This document shows positions 16,902 to 25,405 of a stretch of 64,000 bases of DNA, piece after piece; the stretch's first letter is position 1, and each line of letters opens with the position of its first letter. Position numbers and translations under genes: made by a program. Source of the DNA: Flectobacillus rivi (GTDB lineage Bacteria; Bacteroidota; Bacteroidia; Cytophagales; Spirosomataceae); the NCBI RefSeq assembly GCF_030056655.1, contig NZ_JASHIE010000003.1:186001-250000 (forward strand), written 5' to 3'. The notes beneath the pieces were generated by a model that saw only the letters and a program-made list of their open reading frames with translations, did not search any database and was not told the origin of the DNA.

Positions 16902-18362
16902 CTATCGCTTATTCCAAAGTTCATTTCCTAGATACAGTTTCTCTGTCAACAGCTTCTCTATGATTTTTGCATCGTTATCGCTATTTAAGAAAATCAGCCA
17001 CGCATTTTTACTTTTCGGAAACATAATGGCAATCGTATTTACCCCAGGGTCTTTTCCAGTATGCATCAAAGCATATTCGTCACCACTGAAATTTGTGAGT
17101 TTTTCCCATCCCAACCCAAAATAATCATTGACATTTAACTGCACCTGATTTTTGTACATTTCAGTTAAAACAGTCTGAGACAAACCTCCGCCATTTAACA
17201 AATAGACCAGAAAATTACCATAATCCTCGACGGTAGTCAATAAATTGGCGGCAGCATTTGCCTTATAATACTTTTCTATTGGGAAAGCATTCCCCTCTTT
17301 ATCGTAGTTTTTTACATATCTCTTTTCATCGAAGGATTTGTCCCACCAAAAGTGCGTATCCTGCATTTTTGCAGGTTTGAACACATATTTCTGGGCAAGT
17401 TCTTCCAAGCTTTTATGAAATTTCACTTCCAAGGCCTTTCGAAGATACTCAAAGCCTTCTCCAGAATATTGAAACTTGGCGGCTGGTTCAAACTCAAATT
17501 GCAACTTTTTACTTTCTGTTAAATATCGCCAGTTGGGAAACCCCGTTTGATGCGAGAGGATAATTCTTGGCGTCAATTTATGGACTCTTGAATCATTTTT
17601 GAGGTCAGGGTCTATCCAATATTTGTTTAATTGCTCATCTAATCCCAGTTTGCCTTCACTGATTAATGCCAAAGCCACTAAGGCAGTTACGGGTTTGGTG
17701 AGCGACGCCACCTTGAAGATAGCGTTGTAAGGTAGATTTTCTTGACTAATAACTTCTATATGAGTCAGTTGACCGTTATTAATAATTCCCAATCCCAAAG
17801 CAGAAACTTTTTCTTGAAGTAATAAGTCTTTTATGTCATGTTCAAAACTTTTAGTTGGTACCGATTTTGGGGGTTCATGATGATCAAAACTCAACACTTC
17901 TTTCAGCAGCCAATTTTCATTTTCCCATAACCAAACATGTGTAAATTTCGCTGTACTGGTATGCACATCCTTTTTTTGAGGTTGTCGTATATAAAAATGG
18001 TGAACGCCACTTTGCACTGCGCCATATAATTGACCATTATTGTAAAGTGGAAAAACTTCTAAACTACTTTCATCCACTCTTCTGATAGGCTTCATATTGG
18101 GATTAGAGCAGATATTTTCTTTTGTATTTCTTAAAAAATCGGCTTTGGTTTGAATGCCACTCTGGTCATGGAAAAATAGTAAATTAGGATGAATTGCCTT
18201 GTTCAAATATTCAAAATCACAAAGGTTGAAAGCTCGCTCAAAGAAAGTGCTATCTTGCTTTTTGAGACTAATAAATAGTTCTGAATCATGAGCCACTTGG
18301 GCATTTGCCCAAATAGATGAACAAATAATGGTGAGTATCGAAAGTAAGATTTTATTCATCAT
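16902..18362 (-). CDS. Secreted serine hydrolase (class C beta-lactamase fold) with N-terminal NTF2-like domain
   Basis: The 486-residue protein has a signal peptide ending ANAQ (residue 22). An NTF2/SnoaL-like domain (DUF4440 type) spans about 30-160, and a beta-lactamase/transpeptidase-like domain about 175-480. The SxxK nucleophile motif is S220-L-T-K223. The second motif is Y299-S-G rather than the classic YxN, and the third is H434-T-G in place of KTG; both are common in esterase or peptidase members of this superfamily. It probably hydrolyses an ester or D-amino-acid peptide in the periplasm. It is the last gene of a minus-strand run headed by a Crp/Fnr-type regulator, 54 bp after a membrane protein gene. 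Confidence 0.85.
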   Translation of the reverse strand: MMNKILLSILTIICSSIWANAQVAHDSELFISLKKQDSTFFERAFNLCDFEYLNKAIHPNLLFFHDQSGIQTKADFLRNTKENICSNPNMKPIRRVDESSLEVFPLYNNGQLYGAVQSGVHHFYIRQPQKKDVHTSTAKFTHVWLWENENWLLKEVLSFDHHEPPKSVPTKSFEHDIKDLLLQEKVSALGLGIINNGQLTHIEVISQENLPYNAIFKVASLTKPVTALVALALISEGKLGLDEQLNKYWIDPDLKNDSRVHKLTPRIILSHQTGFPNWRYLTESKKLQFEFEPAAKFQYSGEGFEYLRKALEVKFHKSLEELAQKYVFKPAKMQDTHFWWDKSFDEKRYVKNYDKEGNAFPIEKYYKANAAANLLTTVEDYGNFLVYLLNGGGLSQTVLTEMYKNQVQLNVNDYFGLGWEKLTNFSGDEYALMHTGKDPGVNTIAIMFPKSKNAWLIFLNSDNDAKIIEKLLTEKLYLGNELWNKR

Positions 18363-18416
18363 AAAAATGTTTTATCAAATGTATTCAATGTATGTGTTCA
18401 TTTTTCATCTCCCCTT

Positions 18417-18887
18417 TTACTTTGCTCCAAAGACTGCTGCCGTAAGTAAACTCAGAAAACCTAAGATATTAGCTATTTGACGATATTGGAATATGGTAAA
18501 CCAACTATCTCGGTACGTCGTCCAGTCGGTTGGAAAATGATTACTTGACCATGAATTGATGATGTCATTGATAGGCAAACTGCCTTTTAAGGTCAGCATA
18601 ATATCTATCACCAAGGCAATCATTCCGACAGTAGCAGATACAAACAGCAAACTTTTAGGAGTTTTTATCGTTGAAAATACGAGCAATAGATTAGCAAAGA
18701 AAGCGATATAAATCACATATTTAAAATTTGCTCTCATAAAAGTATCTGTCAATTTCCTTAGCTCAATATACGAGCTGGCATTCAAACTGAGTTGCACCTG
18801 TTTTAAGGAAAGGATATACATAAACGCCTGACTCGCAAGGATTGCATAAGCTAATAGCGTGATAAAAATGATAATTTTCGTAATCAT
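18417..18887 (-). CDS. DUF1772-like four-helix membrane protein
   Basis: This 156-residue protein has four predicted transmembrane segments and the DUF1772/anthrone-oxygenase-like pattern in which LPINDIINSW is followed by DWTTYRDSWFTIFQYR. Family members accompany small oxidoreductases and their biochemical role is mostly unknown. It lies 29 bp downstream of another membrane protein gene and 54 bp upstream of the serine hydrolase gene, consistent with one operon. Confidence 0.7.
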   Translation of the reverse strand: MITKIIIFITLLAYAILASQAFMYILSLKQVQLSLNASSYIELRKLTDTFMRANFKYVIYIAFFANLLLVFSTIKTPKSLLFVSATVGMIALVIDIMLTLKGSLPINDIINSWSSNHFPTDWTTYRDSWFTIFQYRQIANILGFLSLLTAAVFGAK

Positions 18888-18916
18888 AAATCTTAAGAGA
18901 AAAGTGATTTTCTAGT

Positions 18917-19612
18917 TTATATTTTTTTCTGAATAAAAATTACCCCCACGATGATTAGCCAAACTAACCAAAGTGTACTTCCGATAAAACCAGCCAAATC
19001 CCACACAGGAAAATCTTTCATGACAGTAGCAAATAATTCTGCTTGTGCCAGCAAATAAATGACTGAGCTACCGATACCTAACCCGTTGACCCATTGGGGC
19101 ATTAACTTGTGCTTTGCAAATGTTAAGGTCATCAAAAATGTCCAGATAATAGTGAATAGTTGCCCCAAGTATTCACCCAAAATAACACCTCCAAATTGGT
19201 GAATTGCCTTAAAAGTTATGATAACAGCAGCTTTAGTAGCATAGTCAGTGGTACTCACAAAAGTGTCGGCAAGGACAGGTACAACAAATGTCCATCTCAA
19301 TAAACCAATCATTTGGACGAGTAATCCAATAACACCAATTGTGGTAGCGATTCGAACCAAAGATGATTTATTTTCGATTTTTTGACCCAACAAAATATAC
19401 GCTGGTATCAGCGGAATACCCGTTATGGCAAAAGCAAACCAAGTCCAAATGAGCCTACTTCCTCCTTCATGAAATTTGGTAAGAATGGTAGCCGTATCTT
19501 TTCTGAGAATATCAGGATATTCAAAAATCATCGTGAGTACTGTGTAAGGAATCAACAAGGCTGTTGCGCCCGCAACCAGCAAGATTCCGATTATTTTGAA
19601 GTAATTATTCAT
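18917..19612 (-). CDS. DUF4386-like multi-helix membrane protein
   Basis: I start at ATG 19612 (MNNYFKIIGILLVAG, 231 residues) because it gives a sensible first helix and an 8-bp overlap with the preceding epimerase gene. The open frame to 19699 adds 29 residues that merely re-read that gene. About six hydrophobic helices are visible. The early motif EYPDILRKDTATILTKF resembles DUF4386-family membrane proteins. The function is unknown. The overlap (ATGAATAA) suggests translational coupling to the epimerase. Confidence 0.65.
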   Translation of the reverse strand: MNNYFKIIGILLVAGATALLIPYTVLTMIFEYPDILRKDTATILTKFHEGGSRLIWTWFAFAITGIPLIPAYILLGQKIENKSSLVRIATTIGVIGLLVQMIGLLRWTFVVPVLADTFVSTTDYATKAAVIITFKAIHQFGGVILGEYLGQLFTIIWTFLMTLTFAKHKLMPQWVNGLGIGSSVIYLLAQAELFATVMKDFPVWDLAGFIGSTLWLVWLIIVGVIFIQKKI

Positions 19613-20543
19613 TTTTTGAGTTATACCAATCAAGGGTTTCTTTAACGATTTCGGAAGGGAAAGTAGCATGATTACCAAAACGGGACACGTATTTGTCATG
19701 ATTCACCACAAAAGGCTGTTCAAACTGGTAGGCCATTTCATAAAGTTCTTTGATAAAAGGGCTAAAAATACCTGCAAGTCTGAGGACAAATTTGGGCATG
19801 ATTCTTTTCTTGATCTTCTTATTGCCAATTACTTCAAAAAGATGCACCCATTTGTCGATACTCAAGGCAGGGGCATTTGGTGCATGCCACACTTGCCCAA
19901 AAGTATCGTCAGCAGTTCCGACATTGACCATTGCCATGGCAAAGTCTTTCAGATAAGTAAAACTGTGAGGCTCAGCTATATTACCAAACAGCATAATTGT
20001 TTTGCCATCATAAATACTTTTCAAAAAATCAGTTCCAAAAAGTCCTTTATGAATGTGTGGACCCACAAAATCTGAGGCTTTCACAAAAGCAACTCTCGCA
20101 TTAAAATCTTCCCCAGAATACAGAAGTTTTTCGATAACTTTTGCCCGTATAATTCCTTTCTGAGTTTGTGCAACATGAGCCATTTCCTCCTTCATTTCTA
20201 TGCCAAAGGTATTGCCATAAGAGTAGAGATTATCTGCAAAAACCAGCTTCGTTGTAGTTTTCCGAAGCGCATATCTCAAAGCCTCTGCGGTGGCAGGATA
20301 AAACGTTTTCCAGTCCTGATAAGGCATATCAGTACAGCTAAAAATAAGCGTTGACTTTTGAGCAATTGCCTCCACATCTACTCGATTGGTGACATCTGCC
20401 GCTATTACCTGTACATTTTCTGGTAGAATCATGGGAGATTTCCCTGAGCGATTTACGACTAATATTTCTTCCTTGGGGTTTCGTTGAAGCAACAATTGCA
20501 ACACCGCAAGCCCAGATTGTCCTGTGCCTAAAATTGAAATCAT
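19605..20543 (-). CDS. NAD(P)-binding epimerase/dehydratase-like protein
   Basis: This 312-residue protein has a Rossmann N-terminus (ISILGTGQSGLAVLQLLL), and the start fits the family. An acidic residue occurs near the end of the second strand region (AADVTNR). An atypical SDR active-site region around LVFADNLYSYG supplies a Tyr. Related proteins are nucleoside-diphosphate-sugar-epimerase-like or NmrA-like. The substrate is not predictable. It starts 11 bp after the barrel-protein gene and overlaps the next gene by 8 bp, so it is firmly inside the operon. Confidence 0.8.
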   Translation of the reverse strand: MISILGTGQSGLAVLQLLLQRNPKEEILVVNRSGKSPMILPENVQVIAADVTNRVDVEAIAQKSTLIFSCTDMPYQDWKTFYPATAEALRYALRKTTTKLVFADNLYSYGNTFGIEMKEEMAHVAQTQKGIIRAKVIEKLLYSGEDFNARVAFVKASDFVGPHIHKGLFGTDFLKSIYDGKTIMLFGNIAEPHSFTYLKDFAMAMVNVGTADDTFGQVWHAPNAPALSIDKWVHLFEVIGNKKIKKRIMPKFVLRLAGIFSPFIKELYEMAYQFEQPFVVNHDKYVSRFGNHATFPSEIVKETLDWYNSKNE

Positions 20544-20554
20544 GACCGCCTAGT

Positions 20555-21007
20555 TTAGAGGAAAAAGGAATAACTAATACCAGGCGTAGGATTGATTTTG
20601 AAATCATGCCCCTTGGCTGCTACGCCAATTGCGCCAATGCGAAGATTGAGTCCTTTCCAAACCATCCAGCGAAAACCGACTTCCATACCTAAAGCATTTT
20701 CGTCTTTATACTCCAAATTGATTCCTCTCAAGAAAGAAACGCCAGCATAGAATGAGGAAGGATTTTCTTTTTTTCCAACAGGTAAAAACCAAGCGGTTAC
20801 ACCCGTTTTAAGGAATTTTGTCGTAACTCCCGATTCGAATGCCGTGATATAGTAACCTGCGTGTACGGAAATGTGTTTGTGGCGATATTCAACACCAATA
20901 GAAGGGTTACGAAATCCGTTGATGCTGATTTCGTCATTGGAGAATTTGCTTTGAGAAAAAGCTGTAGTTGATAAAAATACCAATAGAAGAATTGTTACTT
21001 GTTTCAT
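20555..21007 (-). CDS. Small exported outer-membrane-barrel-like protein
   Basis: I start at ATG 21007 (MKQVTILLLVFLSTTAFSQ, a signal peptide), giving 150 residues. Two upstream in-frame ATGs (21058, 21019) only add residues before the signal. The mature part alternates short amphipathic strands (SIGVEYRHKHISVHAGYY, GVTAWFL, FYAGVSFL, GMEVGFRWMV, LRIGAIGV) and ends in an aromatic residue pattern YSFFL, typical of a small beta-barrel. It is the first structural gene after the Crp/Fnr regulator. A palindrome GGACAAATGTCT lies 66 bp upstream of the start. Confidence 0.7.
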   Translation of the reverse strand: MKQVTILLLVFLSTTAFSQSKFSNDEISINGFRNPSIGVEYRHKHISVHAGYYITAFESGVTTKFLKTGVTAWFLPVGKKENPSSFYAGVSFLRGINLEYKDENALGMEVGFRWMVWKGLNLRIGAIGVAAKGHDFKINPTPGISYSFFL

Positions 21008-21072
21008 GTGAATTTGCATGTTTATTTGTGAATTGATAATGCAAATTTCAGGACTCAACTTTTGTTTCTACT

Positions 21073-21084
21073 GGACAAATGTCT
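21073..21084 (-). promoter_or_regulatory. Candidate Crp/Fnr operator (GGACAAATGTCT)
   Basis: The palindrome GACA-AA-TGTC lies between the Crp/Fnr-type gene (ending 21096) and the first gene of its downstream operon. An almost identical site (GGACATTTGTCC, the reverse complement with one difference) lies at 23585-23596 at the start of a second Crp/Fnr-type gene. Sharing a 12-mer at two such positions suggests a common operator. Confidence 0.45.
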
Positions 21085-21095
21085 AAAAGAGAAAA

Positions 21096-21659
21096 TCAAC
21101 GAATTTTACTTCGGATTCGACTCAGATGACGAGGTGTAACGCCAAGCATAGACGCCAAATGCTGTAATGGTATTTGTTGTAACAAATGAGGCTCATTCGT
21201 TAGAAGCTTTTCATATCGTTGCTCGGCTGTCATGACAATCAAATCATGACGGCTGGCGTCTATTCCGCAAATGCTGGCTTCGAGCAAACCAATATAAAAA
21301 TCTTTAAAAGCAGGAATTTCGTTCACCAACATTTTTAAATTCTCTCTAGTCACCGTACTAATACTGCCATCTACAAGCGCTTTGATATTCTCACGAGCGG
21401 GGGCTTCACTAATAAAGCTCAATACTGAGGCAAAAAAGGTATTTTCAATGGAAATATAGGATGTCTTTTCTTCGCCATCCACCATGACATAGTACTGAAA
21501 CATTCCTGTTTCAACAAAGCCAATATATCGGCTTACTTTGCCTTCTTCTACGATAAATTCATTTTTTTTGAAATGGCGTAACTCAAATGTATGGAGTATT
21601 TTTTCGAGATCACTCCCGCCAAAGCCAATACTTTCAAAATATTTCTTCACCTTTTGCAT
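21096..21659 (-). CDS. Crp/Fnr-family transcription regulator
   Basis: The 187-residue protein has a cyclic-nucleotide-binding-like beta-roll at about 15-115 (HFKKNEFIVEEGKVSRYIGFVETG), a dimerisation helix (AEQRYEKLL), and a C-terminal helix-turn-helix (IPLQHLASMLGVTPRHLSRIRSKI). It lacks Fnr-type cysteine clusters and an obvious cAMP-binding RxS motif, so the effector is unknown. Bacteroidota encode many such regulators next to small oxidoreductase operons. Here it heads a minus-strand operon of a barrel protein, an epimerase, two membrane proteins and a serine hydrolase. Confidence 0.9.
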   Translation of the reverse strand: MQKVKKYFESIGFGGSDLEKILHTFELRHFKKNEFIVEEGKVSRYIGFVETGMFQYYVMVDGEEKTSYISIENTFFASVLSFISEAPARENIKALVDGSISTVTRENLKMLVNEIPAFKDFYIGLLEASICGIDASRHDLIVMTAEQRYEKLLTNEPHLLQQIPLQHLASMLGVTPRHLSRIRSKIR

Positions 21660-21975
21660 AGGAAATTGAGTATGAATGCTGAATTGTGAGTTGTAAATGT
21701 ATTTGCCTAATTATCAATACTTTACATTAGGTATAAGGGAGTTATTAGGTAACAGTATATTCGTTATCAGAATAAACTCATAATCAGAAGGATACTATCA
21801 CTATGTACCGCAGATATATTATCAATTTAATCTTTCCTATTACTAAAAAAGGATTAAACTAATAGTATATCTGAGGCAATATTTTACTATAACATTTTGA
21901 TTATGAGCACCTTCAAATAACGAATATTCTATTATCTAATGACGTATTCTTACTTACATTGAATTCAGAAAGAAT
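21660..21975. other. Non-coding interval filled by a MITE-like element
   Basis: The upstream region of the Crp/Fnr-type gene is almost entirely occupied by the inverted-repeat element at 21744-21940. I see no gene in it. Confidence 0.6.
21744..21940. repeat. 197-bp MITE-like element, ATTAG family (complete copy)
   Basis: The terminal inverted repeats 21744-21767 and 21917-21940 match at 21 of 24 positions (core ATATTCGTTAT). A second inner inverted pair surrounds the centre: AGATATATTATCAATTTAAT (from 21812) against a right half ending TAATAGTATATCT. There is no open frame. Partial copies are at 31803-31846, 41760-41866 and 51104-51134. Confidence 0.7.
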
Positions 21976-22662
21976 TTAAAAGCGCCTAACGTACTGAATC
22001 GCAGCGTTAACCGCGCCTTGCAGTGACAGATGTTGTCCTCTCATACTCATATTATATGCCAATTGATAGCCATTCATGAGACAATTATAGCGTTGATTGG
22101 GGGTTCCATGATGTTGTGGGCTATTAAAGGAATAATCGCCTTTTTGGAAAAACGAAAGTGCAGCCTCTTGCACAAATGTAGTTTTAAACTCGACAGACCT
22201 GAAATACATATAACAGCCAGCCAAATAGTCAGCAAACAATTCTTTATGTTTTCCAGACAAACCTGTCCCAAATTTAAAATCGACAATATGTGCAAACTCA
22301 TGCGCCATCACAATCGGAATTGCGCTGCAAGTGCCCGACGAAGACTGCAAGCACTCTTGTTGGATAAGCGAAAAGCCGATGAGTACAGTTCCGTCTTGCA
22401 GATTGGGATTTGAAACTTTAGGGGTGGCGTAAGCATTGGGAGTATCGCCATCTTGTAGATAGTATAAATCAGGAGATACTCCAAACTTCTGGACAAGATA
22501 ATAATACTCTTGAGTGTTGATTTGGTCAAAATTGGGATTGCCCGAAAACTTGGTAGTTTGCCCAAGATTTGACGAACTTCCATTTAAAAAACATCCTTGT
22601 CCAAAAGTTGTCAAAGTGGCAAATAGTAAAATAGCAATCGACGTAAGTACGTTTGTCTTCAT
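21976..22662 (-). CDS. Secreted zinc metalloprotease-like protein (HExxH zincin)
   Basis: This 228-residue protein has a signal peptide ending TTFGQ (residue 22) and a zincin core with H121-E-F-A-H125 and E141-L-F-A-D145, which supplies the likely third ligand Glu141 as in gluzincins. A later NSPQHHGTPNQRYNCLMNGY segment is typical of this uncharacterised secreted metalloprotease type. It has no operon partner, and the substrate is unknown. All metal ligands are present, so it is probably active. Confidence 0.85.
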   Translation of the reverse strand: MKTNVLTSIAILLFATLTTFGQGCFLNGSSSNLGQTTKFSGNPNFDQINTQEYYYLVQKFGVSPDLYYLQDGDTPNAYATPKVSNPNLQDGTVLIGFSLIQQECLQSSSGTCSAIPIVMAHEFAHIVDFKFGTGLSGKHKELFADYLAGCYMYFRSVEFKTTFVQEAALSFFQKGDYSFNSPQHHGTPNQRYNCLMNGYQLAYNMSMRGQHLSLQGAVNAAIQYVRRF

Positions 22663-22826
22663 TTAATATAATTGTATGTGAATGTTGAAGCATAAAAGCT
22701 ACTACTAAGCTTTTATACTCCTCTAATTTACTGAATATCATTCAATTCTTGAGACAAAAACGACTCTAAATCCAAAACTTACCATTACAATAAATAAAAA
22801 CCAATGTTTCTTACTCACCAATATCT

Positions 22827-23450
22827 CTATTCATTCATCAATGCCTGAAAACGGTCTACATATAGACCTACGTGATAGCCATCTACCAAGGCATGATGTA
22901 CATGAATAGAAACACTCATACTTTTTTGTCCATTCATTTCTATCATTTTGCCAAAAGATATTTTCGGACAGCTATCTGGAAAAGAAAAACTCCTTGCATG
23001 AGATATTGACGTAAAATCAAGCCAGGGAATGGCAGAATAATGAATCAAGTTCTCACCCGAGACAGCAGGCATTAATCCAGTAGTACTATGAACTCTATCA
23101 ATTTCATTCTTCGCGTTTTGATAAAACTGTTCTTCTGACTCATCATAATAAACATGCCCAAATCCAAAAGTACCATTGGGCCGGCTAATAGTTGGAGAAG
23201 CGTTTATAACGTCGAAGCAGTAAGGATTATGGTCAATGATTCGATATCTAAAATTTTCTATTTCATTGGCTGCTTTTAAAGAACGATACAAATAATACCA
23301 GAAAAACGATTTTCCATTCTCCTTCGCTTTTTGATAGGCAATTGTGCAGTCTATTTTTACTGTTACTCCGTAAAATGGTTCTTCAAATTTTGAGAAAAAA
23401 AGATAATGTTCCTTTCTATCCCACTCCTCTAAGTTAATTAATTGTTTCAT
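22827..23450 (-). CDS. Chloramphenicol-acetyltransferase-like acyltransferase (CatA fold)
   Basis: At 207 residues it has the normal CAT length. The catalytic signature HHALVDGYH (His185-His186, Asp190) is intact near the C-terminus, and PWLDFTSISHA and NPYCFDVINASPT match conserved CAT segments. CAT transfers acetyl from acetyl-CoA to chloramphenicol in the cytoplasm, but housekeeping homologues with other acceptors are common in Bacteroidota, so resistance cannot be assumed. It is divergent from a Crp/Fnr-type gene 140 bp away. Confidence 0.85.
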   Translation of the reverse strand: MKQLINLEEWDRKEHYLFFSKFEEPFYGVTVKIDCTIAYQKAKENGKSFFWYYLYRSLKAANEIENFRYRIIDHNPYCFDVINASPTISRPNGTFGFGHVYYDESEEQFYQNAKNEIDRVHSTTGLMPAVSGENLIHYSAIPWLDFTSISHARSFSFPDSCPKISFGKMIEMNGQKSMSVSIHVHHALVDGYHVGLYVDRFQALMNE

Positions 23451-23534
23451 TGATTTTTGACTTAAAATTGTCTCAAAGACTTATTTTTTCCATTCAGCAG
23501 ACTGGTTAGTACCAATCTTTAGAGCCTTTTCCGC

Positions 23535-23542
23535 TAACTTTG
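23535..23542 (+). promoter_or_regulatory. Candidate -7 element of the second Crp/Fnr gene
   Basis: TAACTTTG matches TAnnTTTG and lies 64 bp before the ATG at 23606. I do not see a good -33 TTTG box at the usual distance. Confidence 0.4.
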
Positions 23543-23584
23543 TTTTTCTTTGGCAAAAATCTGAAGAAGAGAAAACATTAAAAA

Positions 23585-23596
23585 GGACATTTGTCC
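23585..23596 (+). promoter_or_regulatory. Candidate Crp/Fnr operator (GGACATTTGTCC)
   Basis: The palindrome GGACA-TT-TGTCC lies 10 bp before the ATG at 23606. Its reverse complement matches 11 of 12 bases of the site at 21073-21084. Its position over the transcript start would suit autorepression. Confidence 0.45.
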
Positions 23597-23605
23597 CAAG
23601 TCAAG

Positions 23606-24172
23606 ATGTTACGAACCAATCAAAAGTTTTTAGACTTCATTCAAGGCATATACGACAGTGAGAAAAATCGCCATAATATTGTCCTAAAGTCATTTGCAAA
23701 AGGTCAAAAATTACTTTACCAAGACCAATCAGCGCCCAATGTGATGCTTATTCAAAGCGGTTTTACAAAATGTTTTTTTAACGAAGAGAATGACAAAGAG
23801 TTTATTGTAGAGTTTTTGGGAAAAGGGGAAATCGTCGGAGAAATAGAAAGTATTCGGCAAATGCCTTGTTTGTGTAATATTGAGGCTATCACGAGTGTTT
23901 CGGCTTTTGTTATTCCTAGTGCCTATTTTCAAGAGCTATTAAGTAAAGACTTGAATTTAAACAAGTTACTACTTGAAGCCTTTGCTGAGAGAATCGTAAA
24001 CACGTCGAGCAGAGCTTCATTTCAACAATTATACACTGTAGAACATAGCCTATCAAAACTTCTTGAACTTCAAACTAAGCAAGAAATTCAACTTTCAAAA
24101 GAAGAAATGGCAGCCTATTTAGGTATTTCAGTTCGGACTCTCAATCGGAGTTTGAAAAATATGAATTCATAA
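23606..24172 (+). CDS. Crp/Fnr-family transcription regulator
   Basis: I use the ATG at 23606 (188 residues); an in-frame TTG at 23591 is possible but lies inside the palindrome. A cyclic-nucleotide-binding-like domain spans about 10-115 (KSFAKGQKLLYQDQSAPNVM) and a C-terminal helix-turn-helix follows (LSKEEMAAYLGISVRTLNRS). The effector is unknown. It is transcribed divergently from the CAT-like gene and lies 217 bp before an EamA exporter gene, so it may control either. Confidence 0.88.
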   Translation: MLRTNQKFLDFIQGIYDSEKNRHNIVLKSFAKGQKLLYQDQSAPNVMLIQSGFTKCFFNEENDKEFIVEFLGKGEIVGEIESIRQMPCLCNIEAITSVSAFVIPSAYFQELLSKDLNLNKLLLEAFAERIVNTSSRASFQQLYTVEHSLSKLLELQTKQEIQLSKEEMAAYLGISVRTLNRSLKNMNS

Positions 24173-24388
24173 TTTAACCTAAACTTTATCCATTTGTATG
24201 CCGTATTCGGTTATATTTGTGGCTTAATAAAACCAAAATATGATTCCTAACAGTTGTCTTTCGCCTCCAATCGCTTAATATTTCTTTCGATTCTCAAAGA
24301 AGTATAACTCCAATTTGTAGATTGGATGATTTGTTATGCTTTTACATTTCGATAAAATTTTAACGTTTTAATAAATCTTGTTCTGAAA

Positions 24389-25279
24389 ATGAACAAGAAA
24401 GGCATTGTTATGAAAAAATCATATTTATTGCTACACTTAGCAGTAGTTTTTGCTGGATTTACTGGCATTTTCGGCAAACTCATCACTTTAAACGAAGGAT
24501 TGTTGACATGGTATCGAGTTTTCTTTTCTTCTGTTTTTCTCTTCGTTATTTTAAAGCTTTTCAAAGTAAGTACTCGAATCAGTTTCAAAGAAAAATTGGA
24601 TATTGCTAAAGTTGGATTACTTATTACGACACACTGGATATTTTTCTATGCAAGTATTAAGTACTCTAATATTTCGGTTGGAGTGGTATGCTACAGTTTG
24701 ACAAGCTTCTTTACGGCACTATTCAAGCCTATTATTGACAAAAAGAGCTTTGTCGTCTCTGAAATGTTGCTGAGTGGAATAACGCTATTGGGCATTAGTC
24801 TCATCTTTCATTTTGATACATCCAATCAGTTGGGAATTGCTTTTGGGGTGGTGTCTTCGGCATTTGCTGCGCTGTACACCATTTATAATGAAAGATTAGT
24901 GAGCAATTACGATAGTAAGCTAATTAATTATTATCAAATGCTTGGAGGGACGGTTGTTCTTGGCTTATTGTTGCCACTATATTTAAACTATTTTCCAGCA
25001 GAAAGTATCATTCCTAGTGCTAAGGACACTTTTTATTTACTATTTCTATCTCTTTTTTGCACCGTTGGATTATACGTCTCATTTGCTGAAGTTCTGAAAA
25101 AGATACCTGCATTCACTGTAAATTTGACCTTCAATCTGGAGCCGATTTATGCTATCATTATGGCATTTCTCTTCTTCGATGAAGGCAAGGACGTCAACAC
25201 TTCATTTTATGTGGGCTTGTTTTTTGTAATACTCTCTGTTGTTTTGCAAACCTTAATTACGGTCAGGAAAGTAAAATAA
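24389..25279 (+). CDS. EamA/DMT-superfamily transporter
   Basis: The 296-residue protein has ten hydrophobic helices in two EamA repeats; NLTFNLEPIYAIIMAFLFFDEG in the second half is the classic EamA signature. An ATG at 24410 (MKKSYLLLHLAVVF) is an equally good start. Members export or import amino acids, nucleosides and other small metabolites across the inner membrane, and the substrate here cannot be told. A strong terminator follows at 25291-25327. Confidence 0.88.
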   Translation: MNKKGIVMKKSYLLLHLAVVFAGFTGIFGKLITLNEGLLTWYRVFFSSVFLFVILKLFKVSTRISFKEKLDIAKVGLLITTHWIFFYASIKYSNISVGVVCYSLTSFFTALFKPIIDKKSFVVSEMLLSGITLLGISLIFHFDTSNQLGIAFGVVSSAFAALYTIYNERLVSNYDSKLINYYQMLGGTVVLGLLLPLYLNYFPAESIIPSAKDTFYLLFLSLFCTVGLYVSFAEVLKKIPAFTVNLTFNLEPIYAIIMAFLFFDEGKDVNTSFYVGLFFVILSVVLQTLITVRKVK

Positions 25280-25289
25280 AATAATACCA

Positions 25290-25327
25290 GCAAGAGATTG
25301 ATAGATGTATGCTCTATCAATCTCTTG
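25290..25327 (+). terminator. Intrinsic terminator after the EamA gene
   Basis: Perfect arms CAAGAGATTGATAGA (25291-25305) and TCTATCAATCTCTTG (25313-25327) enclose a 7-nt loop, 12 bp after the EamA stop. The downstream sequence is only moderately T-rich. Confidence 0.7.
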
Positions 25328-25405
25328 TTATCGTAATAACTTTTTAGTCATGCTCATCAACTTCTCTTTGAGAGGTTGACACTTCCATATTTCTAGTATT
25401 TGGTT

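Noticed and set aside
22827..23450. Calling the CAT-like gene an acquired antibiotic resistance gene
   Set aside because: There is no mobile element next to it and its base composition matches its neighbours; chromosomal CAT homologues with other roles are common.
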